A stretch of DNA of 64,000 nucleotides, taken from contig NC_092797.1 of the NCBI RefSeq assembly GCF_918797505.1, forward strand, positions 34,051,372-34,115,371, written 5' to 3'. This DNA comes from Bemisia tabaci (Eukaryota > Arthropoda > Insecta > Hemiptera > Aleyrodidae). Below are positions 1 to 11,723 of the stretch, piece by piece. The position numbers were made by a program, and so were the translations under genes. The notes under the pieces are model-generated. The model ran no database searches. It was not told the origin of the DNA and saw only the letters and a program-made list of their open reading frames with translations. The first letter of the stretch is position 1, and the number at the start of each line of letters is the position of its first letter.

Positions 1-853
1 ATTGTTTGTGAAAATGTCATTCTCAATTACGATGACAATTCGTGCACCGAACAAATTATCAATAAAGAAAAAGCAGCGCTTGGCTCTCCAAAAAATGGAA
101 ACATGATCGGCGAGGTCAATAACTTGCAGTTTTTTAACTCCAACGGAATTTCGCCCGAAAGAGACGACGTACCGGGTAAGCGGACTGATGCTGTAGATTA
201 CTCAGATCAGATTCAAAGAAGCATCGAAGAAAGTAGACATTTTTTCGAAAACCTATCAAAAATAAAGCAGCGGAACTCCTGGAACAACTTTCGAAGAAGC
301 TCTTTGCCTAACGTTAACGAGCTTCAAAATGAAAAGCCGAAAATCTCAAAGCAAGGTGACTTTTTCGAAATCAGTAGAAGCCAAACAATTTTCGACAGTA
401 AAAGTAATCAAAGCTCCCGAAAAAATTCTCTTGAACCCAAAAGTCAAAGCGGAGAAAATTTTCGTCAAGACATGTACAACGAATACATGCTCAAGTTGGC
501 TGAGAGGTCAGAAAGGCGGAGTAACAAAGTCATCAAAGTTTCTCAACCTCAAGCGCTTGTAAGTCCTACCTCAAGTGTCGAAAATGGAAGTAACTGGAGT
601 GAGTCCAAAAATGATCTTGGTTCTGAATTCATTAAAAAAGTTCGTCAAAGAATGGAAAAATATGGGCTAGATGCCGATGAAAGTGATTCAAAATTGACCG
701 ATGGGGAGGCAACGATTGCGGCTACTAACAGCCAAGAAGAAGAAAATATTCCATCAAGGAAAGGATCCTCTAATTTACCTAAGCATATCCAAGAATTTCT
801 GCAACTCTCAGGATGTCAGTCTACTGTCACTCAACACACCAATTTTGAGACCG
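1..853 (+). CDS. CAP: CAP/SORBS upstream coding exon (5' part outside window)
   Basis: The frame is open from base 1 with no stop, so the exon begins to the left of the window; the ATG at 103 need not be a start. It ends at a strong donor (GACCG|GTGAGT) with one extra base, g (phase 1). That g joined to the GT that opens the exon at 23711 gives Gly, so the product reads ...NFET-G-VWSPAV. The encoded ~284 residues are hydrophilic, Ser/Lys/Glu-rich and probably disordered. Two basic stretches may be helical: YNEYMLKLAERSERR (about nt 475-520) and EFIKKVRQRMEKYGL (about nt 628-672). I recognise no catalytic domain. Assignment to CAP rests on strand, phase and junction match, not on a family motif in this exon. 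Reading past 853 to the stop at 931 adds a Cys-rich tail that looks intronic. Confidence 0.72.
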
Positions 854-1827
854 GTGAGTTTTTCTGCAAAGCGTGTGGAGTCCTTTCCGGGACGAAGTGT
901 GTTCTATGTCTAACTCTGGTGTTACGATTTTGAAAATTAACGAACACGTACGGCTCGCCGAAATTGACCCAATAATTCTAACCATTTTTAATCTATTTAA
1001 TCGTAATTTCTGTGTGAAGTTTTAGAGTGAACTCTTTTTAGCCTTAATGACTAAAAACTTAAATTCTCCCAATTATGGTGTGTGTGCGTGAGTGTTTTTA
1101 AATGAGGTGCAACGTGTCTTCTCGTTTTACCTAACTTCAGTTCCTTCAAAGTAATTTTAACATAAAATTGGCAGTAAGATTCAAGCTGAGTCATAATTGT
1201 TGATAGGAGGGCGAAAATAGAGGACTTACCTGGTTTTTTCGGATTTTTGCTCTTTTTTTTCTTTTATCATTTTTTTTTCATTCTCTCGCCCTCGTATAGG
1301 TTTTCTGTAACAACTTTCAATGCATCTTTCATTCTGCTAGAGATTTTTTAGAGACATTTTTCAATTTTCATCGAGAAAATAGGAGAATTCTTCTTGCACA
1401 TCCATCGATTACAAAACTGTATTTAGGGGGGGGGGAGAGAGGGGGGCGAGCAGGCAGTGTTTAACTACGAAAACGAAAGGAAAAAAATTCAGCGAGTTTT
1501 ATATTAATATGAGGTATGGGACTGTAGAGCCGAAAAGCTCACCACATTGAGGTATTGGGGCCATCACTTACAGAAAATTTAGGAGCATTTTAGCTTAAAA
1601 AATGCCAAGGTAAATAATCAACTCGAAGCCATGTTCGATACGTTTGCGTTGAAACAAATACAAATTTTCAGTAAAGGCTGTCTTAAGTTTCCATTTCTCA
1701 TGTAGAGGGATTAAAATTGTCGGACTTAAATACAAAATGCTTGCCCTTTTTCGCATGCTGTAACATATCATTTGGAATACCTACTAGATTATGTGTCATT
1801 GAAAAATCAGATTCCGATATCATCATT

Positions 1828-1966
1828 TGACTATATTTTCAGTCTGGAACTACAATTTCTGGCTCAGCTTAGAAAAAACGTAAGTACCACCAGTTTCCTT
1901 GGGCAAATAAGTGTTTTTACGAACGAACCAAAAATTGTAGTTCCTTATTGCAAAATGAAGTCCAAA
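1828..1966. repeat. MITE-like repeat, TGGACTACATTTTGCAAT family, copy a
   Basis: Diverged left end TGACTATATTTTCAGTCTGG; right end TAGTTCCTTATTGCAAAATG followed by AAGTCCA. Related to the copy at 3193 (shared CCAxCAGTTT and GTGTxTTTACG blocks). About 139 bp. Confidence 0.65.
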
Positions 1967-3192
1967 TGAAAGTCTCCTAGTTCGTGAACGGTCAGATTGA
2001 ATGATTCATTTCTCATGTGTAGAAAAAAATTCGCCGAAACAAATCAACTTTTTCGTTCGAAAGAAAGTAAAACATCAATTTGTCTGACGATATCGGCCGT
2101 CTTTTTGCATTTTTTGATTACAATAAGAACCACGAGTTTTATGTTGACAAGTGAGAAGAATCAGTAACGTAACCGGTTGGATTATGATCAATAGAGAAGA
2201 CTGTTGTATAGCCCCAGAGGAAAGAAGAGTAAAAAGTAGTCACTCGGATGCAATTTCTCCTTTATCACTTTCCAAAGTGCAGACGAGGAGGAAATTAGTG
2301 TTGAAACGAGCCAAAGGAACTGAAATGGATCCAGCTTCCGGGGTGTTTGGCACACTTTATTAAAGGCCGCCGTCGGCGCGCATTGCGGCGCGACGCGACG
2401 CGGCGCGGCGTCCCGCAGCGTCGCCACTTACCAGATCCAACAGCCAGCTTTTTAATTCCTCACATTAATAAATCAATTAATTTATCTTGCCGTGTGGAGT
2501 TCCCTGATTGAGGAGTGCATAAACATCGTTTAGAATGTTTGGTTTCTTTTTTCCTCTCTCTCTCTTTTCGTCTTTATTCTCTTCTTCAAGTTGTACCGTG
2601 GAATCTCTAAAGGTGCTTAGATTGCGTATGCTATAATCAATCTAATCAGCGTTAAATAACACTCGTTACCACGGATCGATTTGCCAAAATAATTCAGCGC
2701 AGATTCCGGTAATGATCTTTTTTCTCGATTTGATTGGTTTTCTTGGGAAAAATCTCTCTACTCCCCAATTAATCGGGCTTAACGGGAAAATTTTCAATTT
2801 TTTGTTGAACTTTAGTGCATAATGGGAAAAACTAAGCTCATTTTCGATTAAGTGCTCAAAATCCAAATTACATGCTTTGAGACTTCCTTGATTTCAATCG
2901 GGTCAGTTTTACATGGTAGTATATTGGCGGGGCGGGTCCTATGATTTCCTAGAAAAACCTCTATCAGAAACAGCAAGGAAAATTTTCAAGCATACCATGT
3001 ATGTTTTTTCTGTATTTTAGCTGCTGAATCAAGGAAAAAACCTTCGTTTTTCCTCTATCATGCACCAGTTTTTATAAGACCAAACTTTTCCCGGAAAATC
3101 TCCAGATTTGGGAAGAATTCTGATTTTCTTGAGAAAACCTGAAAAAACATAGGCCATTTTGGAAGAGCGTCAAGTACGTGAAGGATGCTACT

Positions 3193-3333
3193 TGGACTTT
3201 ATTTTGCAATTTGGAACTAAAATGTCTGGCGCAGATTAGAAACTGCATATGTACCATCAGTTTTCTTATGCACACGAGTGTATTTACGGATGGGCTAGAA
3301 ATTGTTGTTCCTAATTGCAAAATGTAGTCCATT
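3193..3333. repeat. MITE-like repeat, TGGACTACATTTTGCAAT family, copy b
   Basis: TGGACTTTATTTTGCAATTT...CCTAATTGCAAAATGTAGTCCA; inverted ends of about 25 bases. Open frames across it on the minus strand (MDYILQLGT...) are by-products of the palindromic end. Confidence 0.75.
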
Positions 3334-3802
3334 TATTCGACGGATAGGATGATTTGTGGGAGTCACGCCTCGTCCCTTATCGGAAACTACGCTCTGTGAC
3401 ACAATGCGTTGTGTTCGCCTTCATGAGCGGCGGATAGGCAAAAGCGCCGCCCACGCGACGAAAGGGTTGCTGCGGCGGAGATGGACGAGCGTCAAGTTCT
3501 TACGGTGGTTAAGAGGGTGGGTGGGAGTCCTTTAATTAGCCATGATGGCTCTTGAGTCGACCCCGCAACGGCCAATTAACATACGGATCGTTAGTATTGA
3601 TTGCACGTTAGAAGAGGTTGAAGAATGACTGCAGCGCAGTTCCTGGAGAACGGAGAAAAACTTATTGCATCAAGTGTTCAGCCCCAGTTTGACCGGCTTA
3701 AAACTTTTTGACCCGGACTTGCCAATTGGATGAAATCAATATTGGGTCATTCACACGTGGAGAGTTTTGAAGATAAATAAAAACATGAATTGCCGAGGAC
3801 AC

Positions 3803-3967
3803 CAGCGACGTGGCGTGAATTGCGATGTATCGATTGTTATGCCATTTAAACATATGGTAAAGAATCGATTATTAAGGTGTTCGCTGTGAACACCCTGTTT
3901 ATCGATCCTTTTTCATACGTATAAATGGCAGATCAATCGATACATCGCAAAGCACGCCACGCCACTG
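3803..3967. mobile_element. hAT-type MITE, copy 1
   Basis: A 165-bp near-palindromic element whose left end (CAGCGACGTGGCGTG) has one change from the family end CAGTGGCGTGGCGTG; the right end is CACGCCACGCCACTG. An exact 8-bp target duplication GAGGACAC flanks both sides (3795-3802 and 3968-3975). The interior has ATCGATT inverted segments and no coding capacity. Eight-bp duplications with CAG...CTG ends point to the hAT superfamily. Confidence 0.9.
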
Positions 3968-4093
3968 GAGGACACGCAGCATATTTCTTATGGAAACGCA
4001 TTGAAAATTGGAGAGAGAGGAATAGAGAAGAGAATGAAAGGTTCCCACTTTTTATCACCTGCCTTTCCTTCCTCTTTTTTCATCTCCTCCTCC

Positions 4094-4098
<5 letters not shown>

Positions 4099-4126
<28 letters not shown>

Positions 4127-4127
4127 A
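4099..4127. repeat. Poly-T tract
   Basis: About 27 T in a row after a CTCCTCCTCC stretch. Confidence 0.9.
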
Positions 4128-4417
4128 GTTTCTTCTTCTCTCGATTTCTGATGCCTCCTCATCTGAAAACCATCAGAAGTCGTACGATCCTAGTCTCTCA
4201 AACTAGAGATTAGCCTCTAAACTCATACACAGTTCTCTTCGTTACTTTGAAAATGGTTTTCCATGAAAATAATCCATCCATAGCAGAGATTACGAAGAAA
4301 TGAATAACATATAAAGAAGGTCCGTCAAATTTTAAAAGCATAAAAAATGTTACCTATTTTGTTTTCTCCAGATGTTTAGTAATAATTTGCCATTTCTCAC
4401 GGGTATTTTATCTGCAG

Positions 4418-4486
4418 ATTTTCGGCGATCCCTATCTCTGTACCAAGAAATAGACAATGCTCTCCGAGGATTTTTATCGGGCAAAG
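4418..4486 (+). CDS. CAP: CAP candidate cassette exon, 69 bases, phase 1-1
   Basis: A pyrimidine tract and ATCTGCAG acceptor precede it, and it ends at GCAAAG|GTAAAT. With the g overhang from 853 it encodes 23 codons beginning DFRRSLSLYQEIDNALRG and again leaves a g, so the next junction is GKG-VWSP. It can be included or skipped without changing frame. The peptide has an amphipathic, helix-like look unlike the surrounding intron translation. No family motif is recognised, so it is supported by splice sites, length and phase only. Confidence 0.55.
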
Positions 4487-5423
4487 GTAAATTTTGTGGG
4501 TTCAATCCTCAAGTGCCGTCTGCATCCGTCACTGTGCTCGTGTTGTCCTTAAAATGCTTTTGAAAAAATTTTGAAATGAATGCCATGACAATTAATTTTT
4601 TTATCAAGTTCCCATTCGCGAGAGAAATTACTCGTTTTATTCGGAACGAATTACTGTATTTTATCTTCATACCAATTTCTCTTCCTTGTCTTTCTTACTG
4701 CACTTCTTTCCTGTCTCTTTTCTATTCGTATACTTGCTCTCCTTGTCATTCAAGTATCTTGCCGTGGCCATCGTCGTCTATTAAAGGTCGTTAGTTTCTT
4801 GTAATTGTATTTTTATTTGAATTTAGGATCTTTTGCTGTCGGAACAGATCCTATTCTCCTCTTGTATGCTTTCTCTTTGTTTTTGCGCGATTCTCAGTAT
4901 AAGAATTGCCCTAGGAATTTTTTACTGAACCTGTCGACCGCCATAAAATAGGCTGGAATCGGATAAGAACCATGACCATAGACTCCTATAAATTGCATAA
5001 TACGAAAATCAGCTCGCATATTAATTCAATGCTAGAATATGAAATCGTGGAAGGTTGCCACCAAACCGATCGGCTGATATTCTTTACTAAATTTACATTG
5101 TCAAGACGAGAGCCGAATTGTCTGAATATAGCAGTTGGATTGTGTTCAAACCCCTAATCCAGCAATCCATTTTATTTAGCCCAATTCCCTCATGCTCAGG
5201 TATTTCAATTAGAAAACTGAACAACACAGTAACTCAGAAACTTCACGCAAATTTCCCCTGGATTACAGGTATATAAAATAAAAAGAAAACTGTCAAAAAA
5301 TTTCGGAGTTGAATGTTGCACAGTTTTCTTTTGAAAGATAAACAATAGAAAAAACTGAATTACATCTAATGTACTCAGACTGTGGGAAAACTACGCTTCG
5401 CGCCTTCTAAGGGAATGAAAAAG

Positions 5424-5687
5424 TGGATTGCATTTTGCAAAAAGGAACCACTATATAGCATTGCAACGTTGCTAAGATTGTACAACTTCTTTTGTCTTGG
5501 AGGAAAAACCCGATTATCCATTAATAGTTTCTATTTTACTAGCTAAAAACTGAAAATTTAAGACAAAAATTACCATCTAAATTTCATAGTTTTTTTACCA
5601 TTTCCGCAATTTTATTGCAAAAGATGAAGTTGCACAATCTTAGCATCATTGCAATGCTAGTGGTTCCTTTTTGCAAGATGCAATCCA
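5424..5687. mobile_element. MITE, TGGATTGCATTTTGCAAAAA family, copy 1
   Basis: Ends TGGATTGCATTTTGCAAAAA and CCTTTTTGCAAGATGCAATCCA; long imperfect arms with GCAACGTTGCTAAGATTGT and its inverse. About 264 bp. Central part in opposite orientation to the copy at 16972. Confidence 0.85.
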
Positions 5688-6173
5688 TGTATGGAACCAG
5701 TCTCAATCGTTTCAAATAAGCGGCGCTCCAAGAAGCGCCTTCCACACCGCGAGTAGGCAACACCTCAAACGCACTCGGCGCTTTAAGAATGAGCTGCTTC
5801 GCCGCGCCGACGCGCGGCGCTAACGCCCGGCTACGTTGTAAGTGCGTTGCGTCGCGGCGTGCACGGATTGAATAGCAATTCGTTAAAGGTGTAACCAAAC
5901 GTTGATGAGTAGAGTCTGAAAATAACCTTTGCGTCGGCGTCTTTATTTGCCAGACACGGTTGTATTATTGTTGTTGACAACCGTCCAATTCTCGTCGGCT
6001 TTCTCGAAATATCAATTTTTATTTTCATATCAAAGAGCGGTCGCGGACCTCCCGGTCCTGTCGGGCACCGCGCTTGTGTCGCGTCGTTTCACACCCTTCG
6101 GGGATCCGTCGTCACCCGAAATCCGGACTAAAGAACGTAACTTCATTTCTATGTTGTCATATTTACAGATAAT

Positions 6174-6374
6174 TACACCGAAAAAAAATTCGGCCGCCGA
6201 AGCTGTACTTACGGTTTATGTAGGCATACCATTTGCTTTCTGGGCTCAGAGGCCGAAAGTTCCGGACGTAGCACCCGGAGCAATCAAGCTATGGCTCCAG
6301 CGCCCGGAACTTTCGTGCCCCTGAGCCCGGAGCGGATGGTGTGTCTATATAGCCCGTAACTTTTTCACAGTGTA
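6174..6374. mobile_element. Small MITE, TACACCGAAAAAAAA ends, with hairpin
   Basis: Left end TACACCGAAAAAAAATTCGG, right end TTTTTCACAGTGTA, with TA at both sides. A strong hairpin lies inside at about 6242-6326 (GGGCTCAGAGGC...GCCCCTGAGCCC) around GAAAGTTCCGG / CCGGAACTTTC. Non-coding. Confidence 0.6.
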
Positions 6375-6522
6375 AAATGAAAAGTCTTGCCTTACACGCT
6401 TGTTGATTTCTTTTATTATTTTACTAGCGTGTAATAGAAGACTACTCATTTTAATCATCTATTAATAACACACTAAATGTGCTCCTCTACGTCAGCTTCT
6501 CACTTGCGATTTTAATTTCTAC

Positions 6523-6760
6523 TACACGGGAAAAAAAGTGTCGGGGGTTTACCCCTAAAATTGTGGTACTACCCCAATTTGATGGATGATATGGACTTTT
6601 CCAATCAATTGTACTCGTACCGCAACTCAAGTTAGGGTAGTACCGCAACATTTGGGTTAGTTACCTAATTTATTAGGGTACCATAATTAATTGGGGTACT
6701 ACCACAATTAATTGGGAATGTCCATATCATCCAACAACTTCGTGCTTTTTTTTCCGTGTA
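6523..6760. mobile_element. MITE with TACACGGGAAAAAAA ends
   Basis: Left TACACGGGAAAAAAAGTG, right CTTTTTTTTCCGTGTA. Inverted inner blocks GATGATATGGAC and GTCCATATCATC, and several GGTAGTACC/GGTACTACC words. About 238 bp, TA-flanked. Confidence 0.8.
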
Positions 6761-7574
6761 GGGTATTATATCAGCCTGTCGGGGCTTTTCGTCGAAAATT
6801 TCAATGACGTTTCGATGGATTGCAGGGAGAATCCAGAGAAATTTTGGACTAAAATTGCGAGGTCATTTTAGTGTGAAAAAATAGGAATTATTTAGGTAAA
6901 TTTTGCAACCTCGGATTTGAGTTACGCTCTTTCGTCAGGGAAACGAGGGATCGGCATCCCAACACGATAGTTGAACGTTTCATGGTCGCGAAATGAAATG
7001 AAATCGATCAATCCGGAACCTTCGAGGAATCTATTTTTTACCCCTCTACATGAAAAATGGTTACGTCATGAAAAAAATTGAACGCATTTAAACCAAAATG
7101 CAAAAAGAGTGGGCTGGCTTCGAATTTTCCAGGTGGGCGGATCCCGCCGAAAGAAGGTTTAGGGTCCCTCCATCTGAAGATGGGAAGCTAAAAAATTCCC
7201 TGATAAAATCTGCAAGATATTTTAAAAAAGTACCGAACCTGGCTCCCTAAACTTTAGCACCTGAAGGGCCCCCTTTGCTAAAGTTTAGGAGACGATCGCC
7301 CCCGCTCCCCTCTCCGCCCACCGAGCCACCCCGAAAAAGTGGAACGGTGATAATCTCTGCGCTCTCAAAAGCACACTTTCTTCTTTTTTAAGTTGAAATC
7401 GCTTGGCATAGAAACAAAAATTATTTACTAACTTTTTAACGTAATTTTTAGTGAAAAAAATCTCAAAAAGCTTGATAAAATACTAATTTCTTTTAATTTG
7501 TCTTAAAAGTGTCGAAAAGTGCTTTTTTAGTGGTAGTTGCAACGGAAACTGATTTATTATTTTTGGAACTGAAA

Positions 7575-8759
7575 TACACTGGGAAAAGAAAAACATATTG
7601 GAACTATGGTCCAGACTCTAGAAAACATTGACAAGAAAAAATATACTCTTGATTCAATCGGATTTTCGCTTGAATCAAAACGAAACCAGCTTATATACGT
7701 GGTCTGTCCGGAAAGTATCAGGACTTCTTAGATTTTGAGAAATCGAGCTTACCCATGACATTGTGGCTTTAATCTCCTTCGAAGTACTCTCCGTAAGACA
7801 CAATGCACTTGTTCCAGCGATTTTTGAGCTGTTCAAATCAGTCCAAAAAGCACTCCTCTGGGATGTCCTTCAGCGCTCTCGTCGTATTCTCTTTTGTGTC
7901 ATTGATGGAGTCAAATCGAGTCCCTTTCATTGGAGATTTCAGCTTTGGAAACAGCCAGAAATCGCAAGGTTCTAAGTCTGGACTGTATGAAGGATGTGGA
8001 ACCAGAGGAATACCGTGCTTTGCCAAAATCTGTTGCACAAGACAGGAGGAATGAGCCGGAGCGTTGGCTCAAATTTCGCTGCCACGCTACGGAGCCCGAG
8101 TTTTTCAGTTAAAATTTCCGCAACGACGGTCTTCGGGATATTTAGCTGCTTTTCCAGTTCCCGCATGGTTAACCAACTGTCTTAGGCAATAGCTTCCCGA
8201 ACTTTTTCCACATTATCGGGAGAATTCGTCGACGAAGGTCTTCCGGACCGCGGATCACTAGCGACTGTTTCACGACCCGATTTAAAGCGATTATACCACT
8301 CATAAATATTGCTCTTGCTCATAGAATCAGTGCCAAAAGCTTTCCGAATCATTTCCATGGTCTCCTTGGCAGTTTTTTCTAGATTAAAGTAAAATTTAAT
8401 ACAAATTCTCTGATCTTCACGCTCGGTCATTTCACGAAAGAAAAAAAAACGCGACGATAGCACTTGACACACACACTTTGATCAGTTGATTGCAATCGAC
8501 TGATTAAAGATGTGAAAGCCCGATTGTGTGGCTGCATTGGAGAGGACATGGGCAAAGTCTAACCCAAGTTTCAGCTCATTATATGCATTACATTCCGAGA
8601 TAATCAAAAAGTCCTGATACTTTCCGGACAGACCACGTATATACTAAGAGGCATGGTTCTTGATTTAAGCTTGATTCTGATTGAAACAAGAGTACTTTTT
8701 CTTGTCGATGTTTTTAAGAGTCTGGACTCTAGATCCAATGTGTTTTTTCTTCCAATGTA
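7575..8759. mobile_element. Foldback MITE (TACACTGG family) interrupted by mariner
   Basis: Left arm TACACTGGGAAAAGAAAAAC... and right arm ...CTAGATCCAATGTGTTTTTT..CCAATGTA are inverted copies of about 80-110 bases. The mariner at 7697-8638 sits between them at the TA of GCTTATA/TACTAAGAGG. The intact copy at 21899 reads GCTTATATTAAGAGG there. Without the mariner this copy is about 240 bp. Confidence 0.85.
7697..8638 (-). pseudogene. Decayed mariner-family transposon, internally deleted
   Basis: Terminal inverted repeats ACGTGGTCTGTCCGGAAAGT / ACTTTCCGGACAGACCACGT with TA flanks. The minus strand holds transposase remnants. The N-terminal DNA-binding part (8182-8472) includes IYEWYNRFKSGRE and SDPRSGRPSS. 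After an in-frame stop (GCC TAA, about 8180) comes MRELEKQLNIPKTVV. The C-terminal fragment at 7838-8038 has KHGIPLVPHPSYSPDL and PCDFWLFPKLK, carrying the last catalytic Asp. The middle of the catalytic domain, with the first two Asp residues, is missing. The element is about 0.94 kb against about 1.3 kb usual for mariner. It cannot move by its own protein but could be mobilised through its ends. Confidence 0.9.
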
Positions 8760-9061
8760 AAATTATATGGATAATTTTATTCCACCATTACTTTTGTCTA
8801 CAGTTGATAGTAATGTTGCAATTTTCATTTTAAAGTGGAGTACCGAAAAACTTAGTCACCCTCGTTCGCACAAGAAACCAGATACCTCCCATGAACTCTC
8901 GTTTCGTGATAATTAGAATCTCTGCAGCAAGTATCATTATTTGAGAATAAAGATCGATTCCCGCTTCATTTTTTCGAACTGATCTCGAGGTATGAAAGAA
9001 GAGTTCGGCTCTCACGAGCCACAGACGAATGGTTCGAAAGTGCAACTCTCACATGATTGTT

Positions 9062-9225
9062 AATTATAAAAGCCGTTACGAATTGCAACCGGTTTCCGGT
9101 CACGCGTCTCAATTGTGATCTTTTCAACACTCTTATTCTTACTCCCGTAATTTTTTATTTGTTTACTTTTATTGGTCGGACCTCTCGGTAGGTAGGTCAA
9201 AATGCACAATGAACAGTTTGACCCG
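9062..9225 (+). promoter_or_regulatory. Possible TATA promoter and tiny first exon (weak)
   Basis: TTATAAAAG at about 9064 is followed by a CpG-containing stretch, then ATG at 9202 (GTCAAAATGC) giving MHNEQFDP and a good donor CCCG|GTGAGC in phase 0. Phase 0 would not fit 23711 but would fit the CAP exon at 24441. Each element is short and could occur by chance. Confidence 0.18.
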
Positions 9226-10120
9226 GTGAGCGATAAACTGAAAAGGACTGTTATAACCGATCGCTGATAGCGCCGGCCAACCGCATTTCACTGTGTCGAG
9301 AGTTTTCCTGCTCATGATCGCGTTTTTGATTTCAAATCACAAACATTCACAATTGTATTCTGTGTAATCAAACCGTGGAAAAACACTCGGCCGCCTTTTC
9401 AGCTCTGATAAGACTATGTATCCTTGTCTTTTGGTCGGGGATATGGTTTCAGATTTTGCGGTGTTTGTTTTTTTTCTTCTCTCAGTGCGCTGTAGATCAA
9501 AACACCGTCCATTGCCACCACCCCTAATCAATTTTCTTTAGATTTTCGTTTGTTCATGTCAATCATTTTTTTTAAACAGACCGGTTGACTCATGATTGTT
9601 ACATGCTGTATTTACACATGTTAAATTGATTTCGATGTTGAAATGAAACGATATGAGAGGCAGCTATTAGCTGTATTATTTTTAAATTATTATTCAATAG
9701 GGACCGAATGATAATGCACAAGGCGTGGAGGGAAGGGGTCAAAAATCGGAAGAAGTTTGCGGTTGCAGTGAAACGGAACTGATAATAAGTTTTAAAAGTC
9801 TGCGGTTTAGCAATCCTTACGATATGACTTTAAACATTTTAGAACACGGCGGGCTGGTGGGCATGTTAAAAATTTCAAACAATCCGCTAAAAATTAGCGT
9901 TTCGGTGCACTTGAATTTAAACTTTCCGCTCGTCAAAAGTAACAATATCCGCTTGAATATATTTAAGCAGTGCACTACTGTAATTTTGCATCTATGTCCA
10001 ATTGTTCTTGACAAGTTTACAAGTACTGCAAATAAAAGTAGATCCTCTTTGAAACCCAACTTATGTTTTTGCCCAACGAAAAGTATATCCCACGTGGCTT
10101 ACATGCCTTGCATCGATGCT

Positions 10121-10162
<42 letters not shown>
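10121..10162. repeat. Poly-T tract
   Basis: About 40 T in a row. Reading frames across it (poly-Phe or poly-Lys) are not genes. Confidence 0.9.
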
Positions 10163-10163
<1 letters not shown>

Positions 10164-10392
10164 GCATGTACTAATTCTAAAGTGAGCAATTATCACCAAA
10201 ATCGTTCTCAGGAGTTGCTTTTGTAAATTTTCAAAATTGCCTTTTTGTATGAACTTTTGACGAGGAAAAATTTCGTGTGGTGCTTTACTGCTTATACCTT
10301 GGCCAGTGGTCTATACAGACATCATTTTGCAATTAAGAATTACATTGTTTAGTTCGACTTAAAAACAGCGTCTACGCCATAGGTTCCCTGTG

Positions 10393-10763
10393 CAGCAGGC
10401 TGATTGTTGAAATTGATAGGCCAAGCGATAGATATAGAAGACATAGGGAGTATGGAGCGATCCTATTGGTTGAAATGGGTGGTTCTTACAGACTATGGGG
10501 GTAAATGATGGACTAACCCTAGGGTCTATCGTGGATTGCTGTTAGTCTTTTGGTTACAATTGGATAATTGCTAAATGTAGTTCATTTAATGATTGGTGGT
10601 TCGCAGGAGTATAGAGGCTAAAAACAGTGCTGCAAAATGTTCTGTCGAACCTACCTGCATTGTCCATTGCAACCAACTGCTTCCACCAATAGGATCCCTT
10701 CATATTCCTTTTATCTCCTTTGTCTATAGCTTGGCCTACCAATTTCAACAATCAGCCTGCAGG
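10393..10763. mobile_element. Foldback, CTGCxGGCTGATTATTGAAA family, copy 1
   Basis: Left CAGCAGGCTGATTGTTGAAA, right TTTCAACAATCAGCCTGC. The arms carry the shared block GGATCGCTCC-type / AATAGGATCCC. It is longer than the copy at 14644 because extra sequence (about 10555-10660, with AATTGCTAAATGTAGTTCAT) sits in the centre, apparently a piece of the TGGACTACATTTTG family. Another fragment of that family follows at about 10776-10823. Confidence 0.75.
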
Positions 10764-11673
10764 TAGGGTGTTTATACAGATGAACCTGGAATTCTAGTTC
10801 CTAATTGCTGAATGTAGTCCATACAATGATTAATGGTTCGCAGGAGTATAGAAGCTAAATCAGTACTGAAAAATATTCTGTCGAAAGGCATAGAGAAAAA
10901 AATGAGGTGTTTGCATTTCGGGCATCTTGGATTTTTTGATGACGTTTCTATCATCGATTTTCGTGGAAACGGTGTAGTTTATGGAAAAAAATCCTTCTAT
11001 ATAAAGTGTTTAAAATTATATCATGAGTTGATTGAAGCAAAAAAACTGGACGTTATGGTCCATTTTTCATACTTCGAATTCCGGATTTTGCTGGAGTACC
11101 TACCTGTACCGACCTAGACTTACGTCAAAGAGTAAACAATCCTCAAGATGCAAACACCTCCTTTTTTTCTCTATGGTCCAAAAGAAGATAGAGGAAAGAA
11201 AGAATTGCACAGCAGCAGCTTCTCAAGTGACGTAATCCTGAGCCTGGAAATACTATTTTTCAGGTTACATTTCTGAGCGGGAACGATTAGGGAATGAATG
11301 GAGGTCCTTCTGGAGTCGTACTGAACTTGGGGCTCGAAGTTAGGCGCCAAATCGTACGTCGGATAGGAAACTCAGGCTGTACATGCGCCATTGACGAAGC
11401 GGTGGCGGTTTAGAGCTTCTATTTTAAAAATAACCGCCGTTCGGCTCCACAATTCAAATCTTTAGTCGGTTTTTGACGTTTCTACCTTTCCGTGTGTTTT
11501 CTTGACGTCTCGATACCTTACGATTTGTGTACTTATTTTTACCCCTTTTGGTTGATTCTTCTTCTACGTCCGTCTCACCTGAAGTGTCACTTTTCTCCTC
11601 TTTGCCGTGTCCTACGTTTAAAATCCTGAAACGTTTTAGCTCTAAAATATTCAACTTTTAGTTTACCTGCCCT

Positions 11674-11677
<4 letters not shown>

Positions 11678-11716
<39 letters not shown>
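11678..11716. repeat. Poly-T tract
   Basis: About 38 T in a row in intron. Confidence 0.9.

Positions 11717-11723
<7 letters not shown>

Noticed and set aside
854..931. Read-through of the first exon to a stop, giving a Cys-rich tail (FFCKACGVLSGTKCVLC)
   Set aside because: The strong donor GTGAGT at 854 with an exact phase match to 23711 is better supported; two Cys pairs alone do not make a zinc finger.
5929..6324. 131-codon frame with a signal-peptide-like start
   Set aside because: Its second half lies across the MITE and hairpin at 6174-6374; no acceptor, donor or homology.
9725..10174. 149-codon frame
   Set aside because: Ends in poly-Phe from the T tract, overlaps an opposite-strand frame, and has no recognisable motif.
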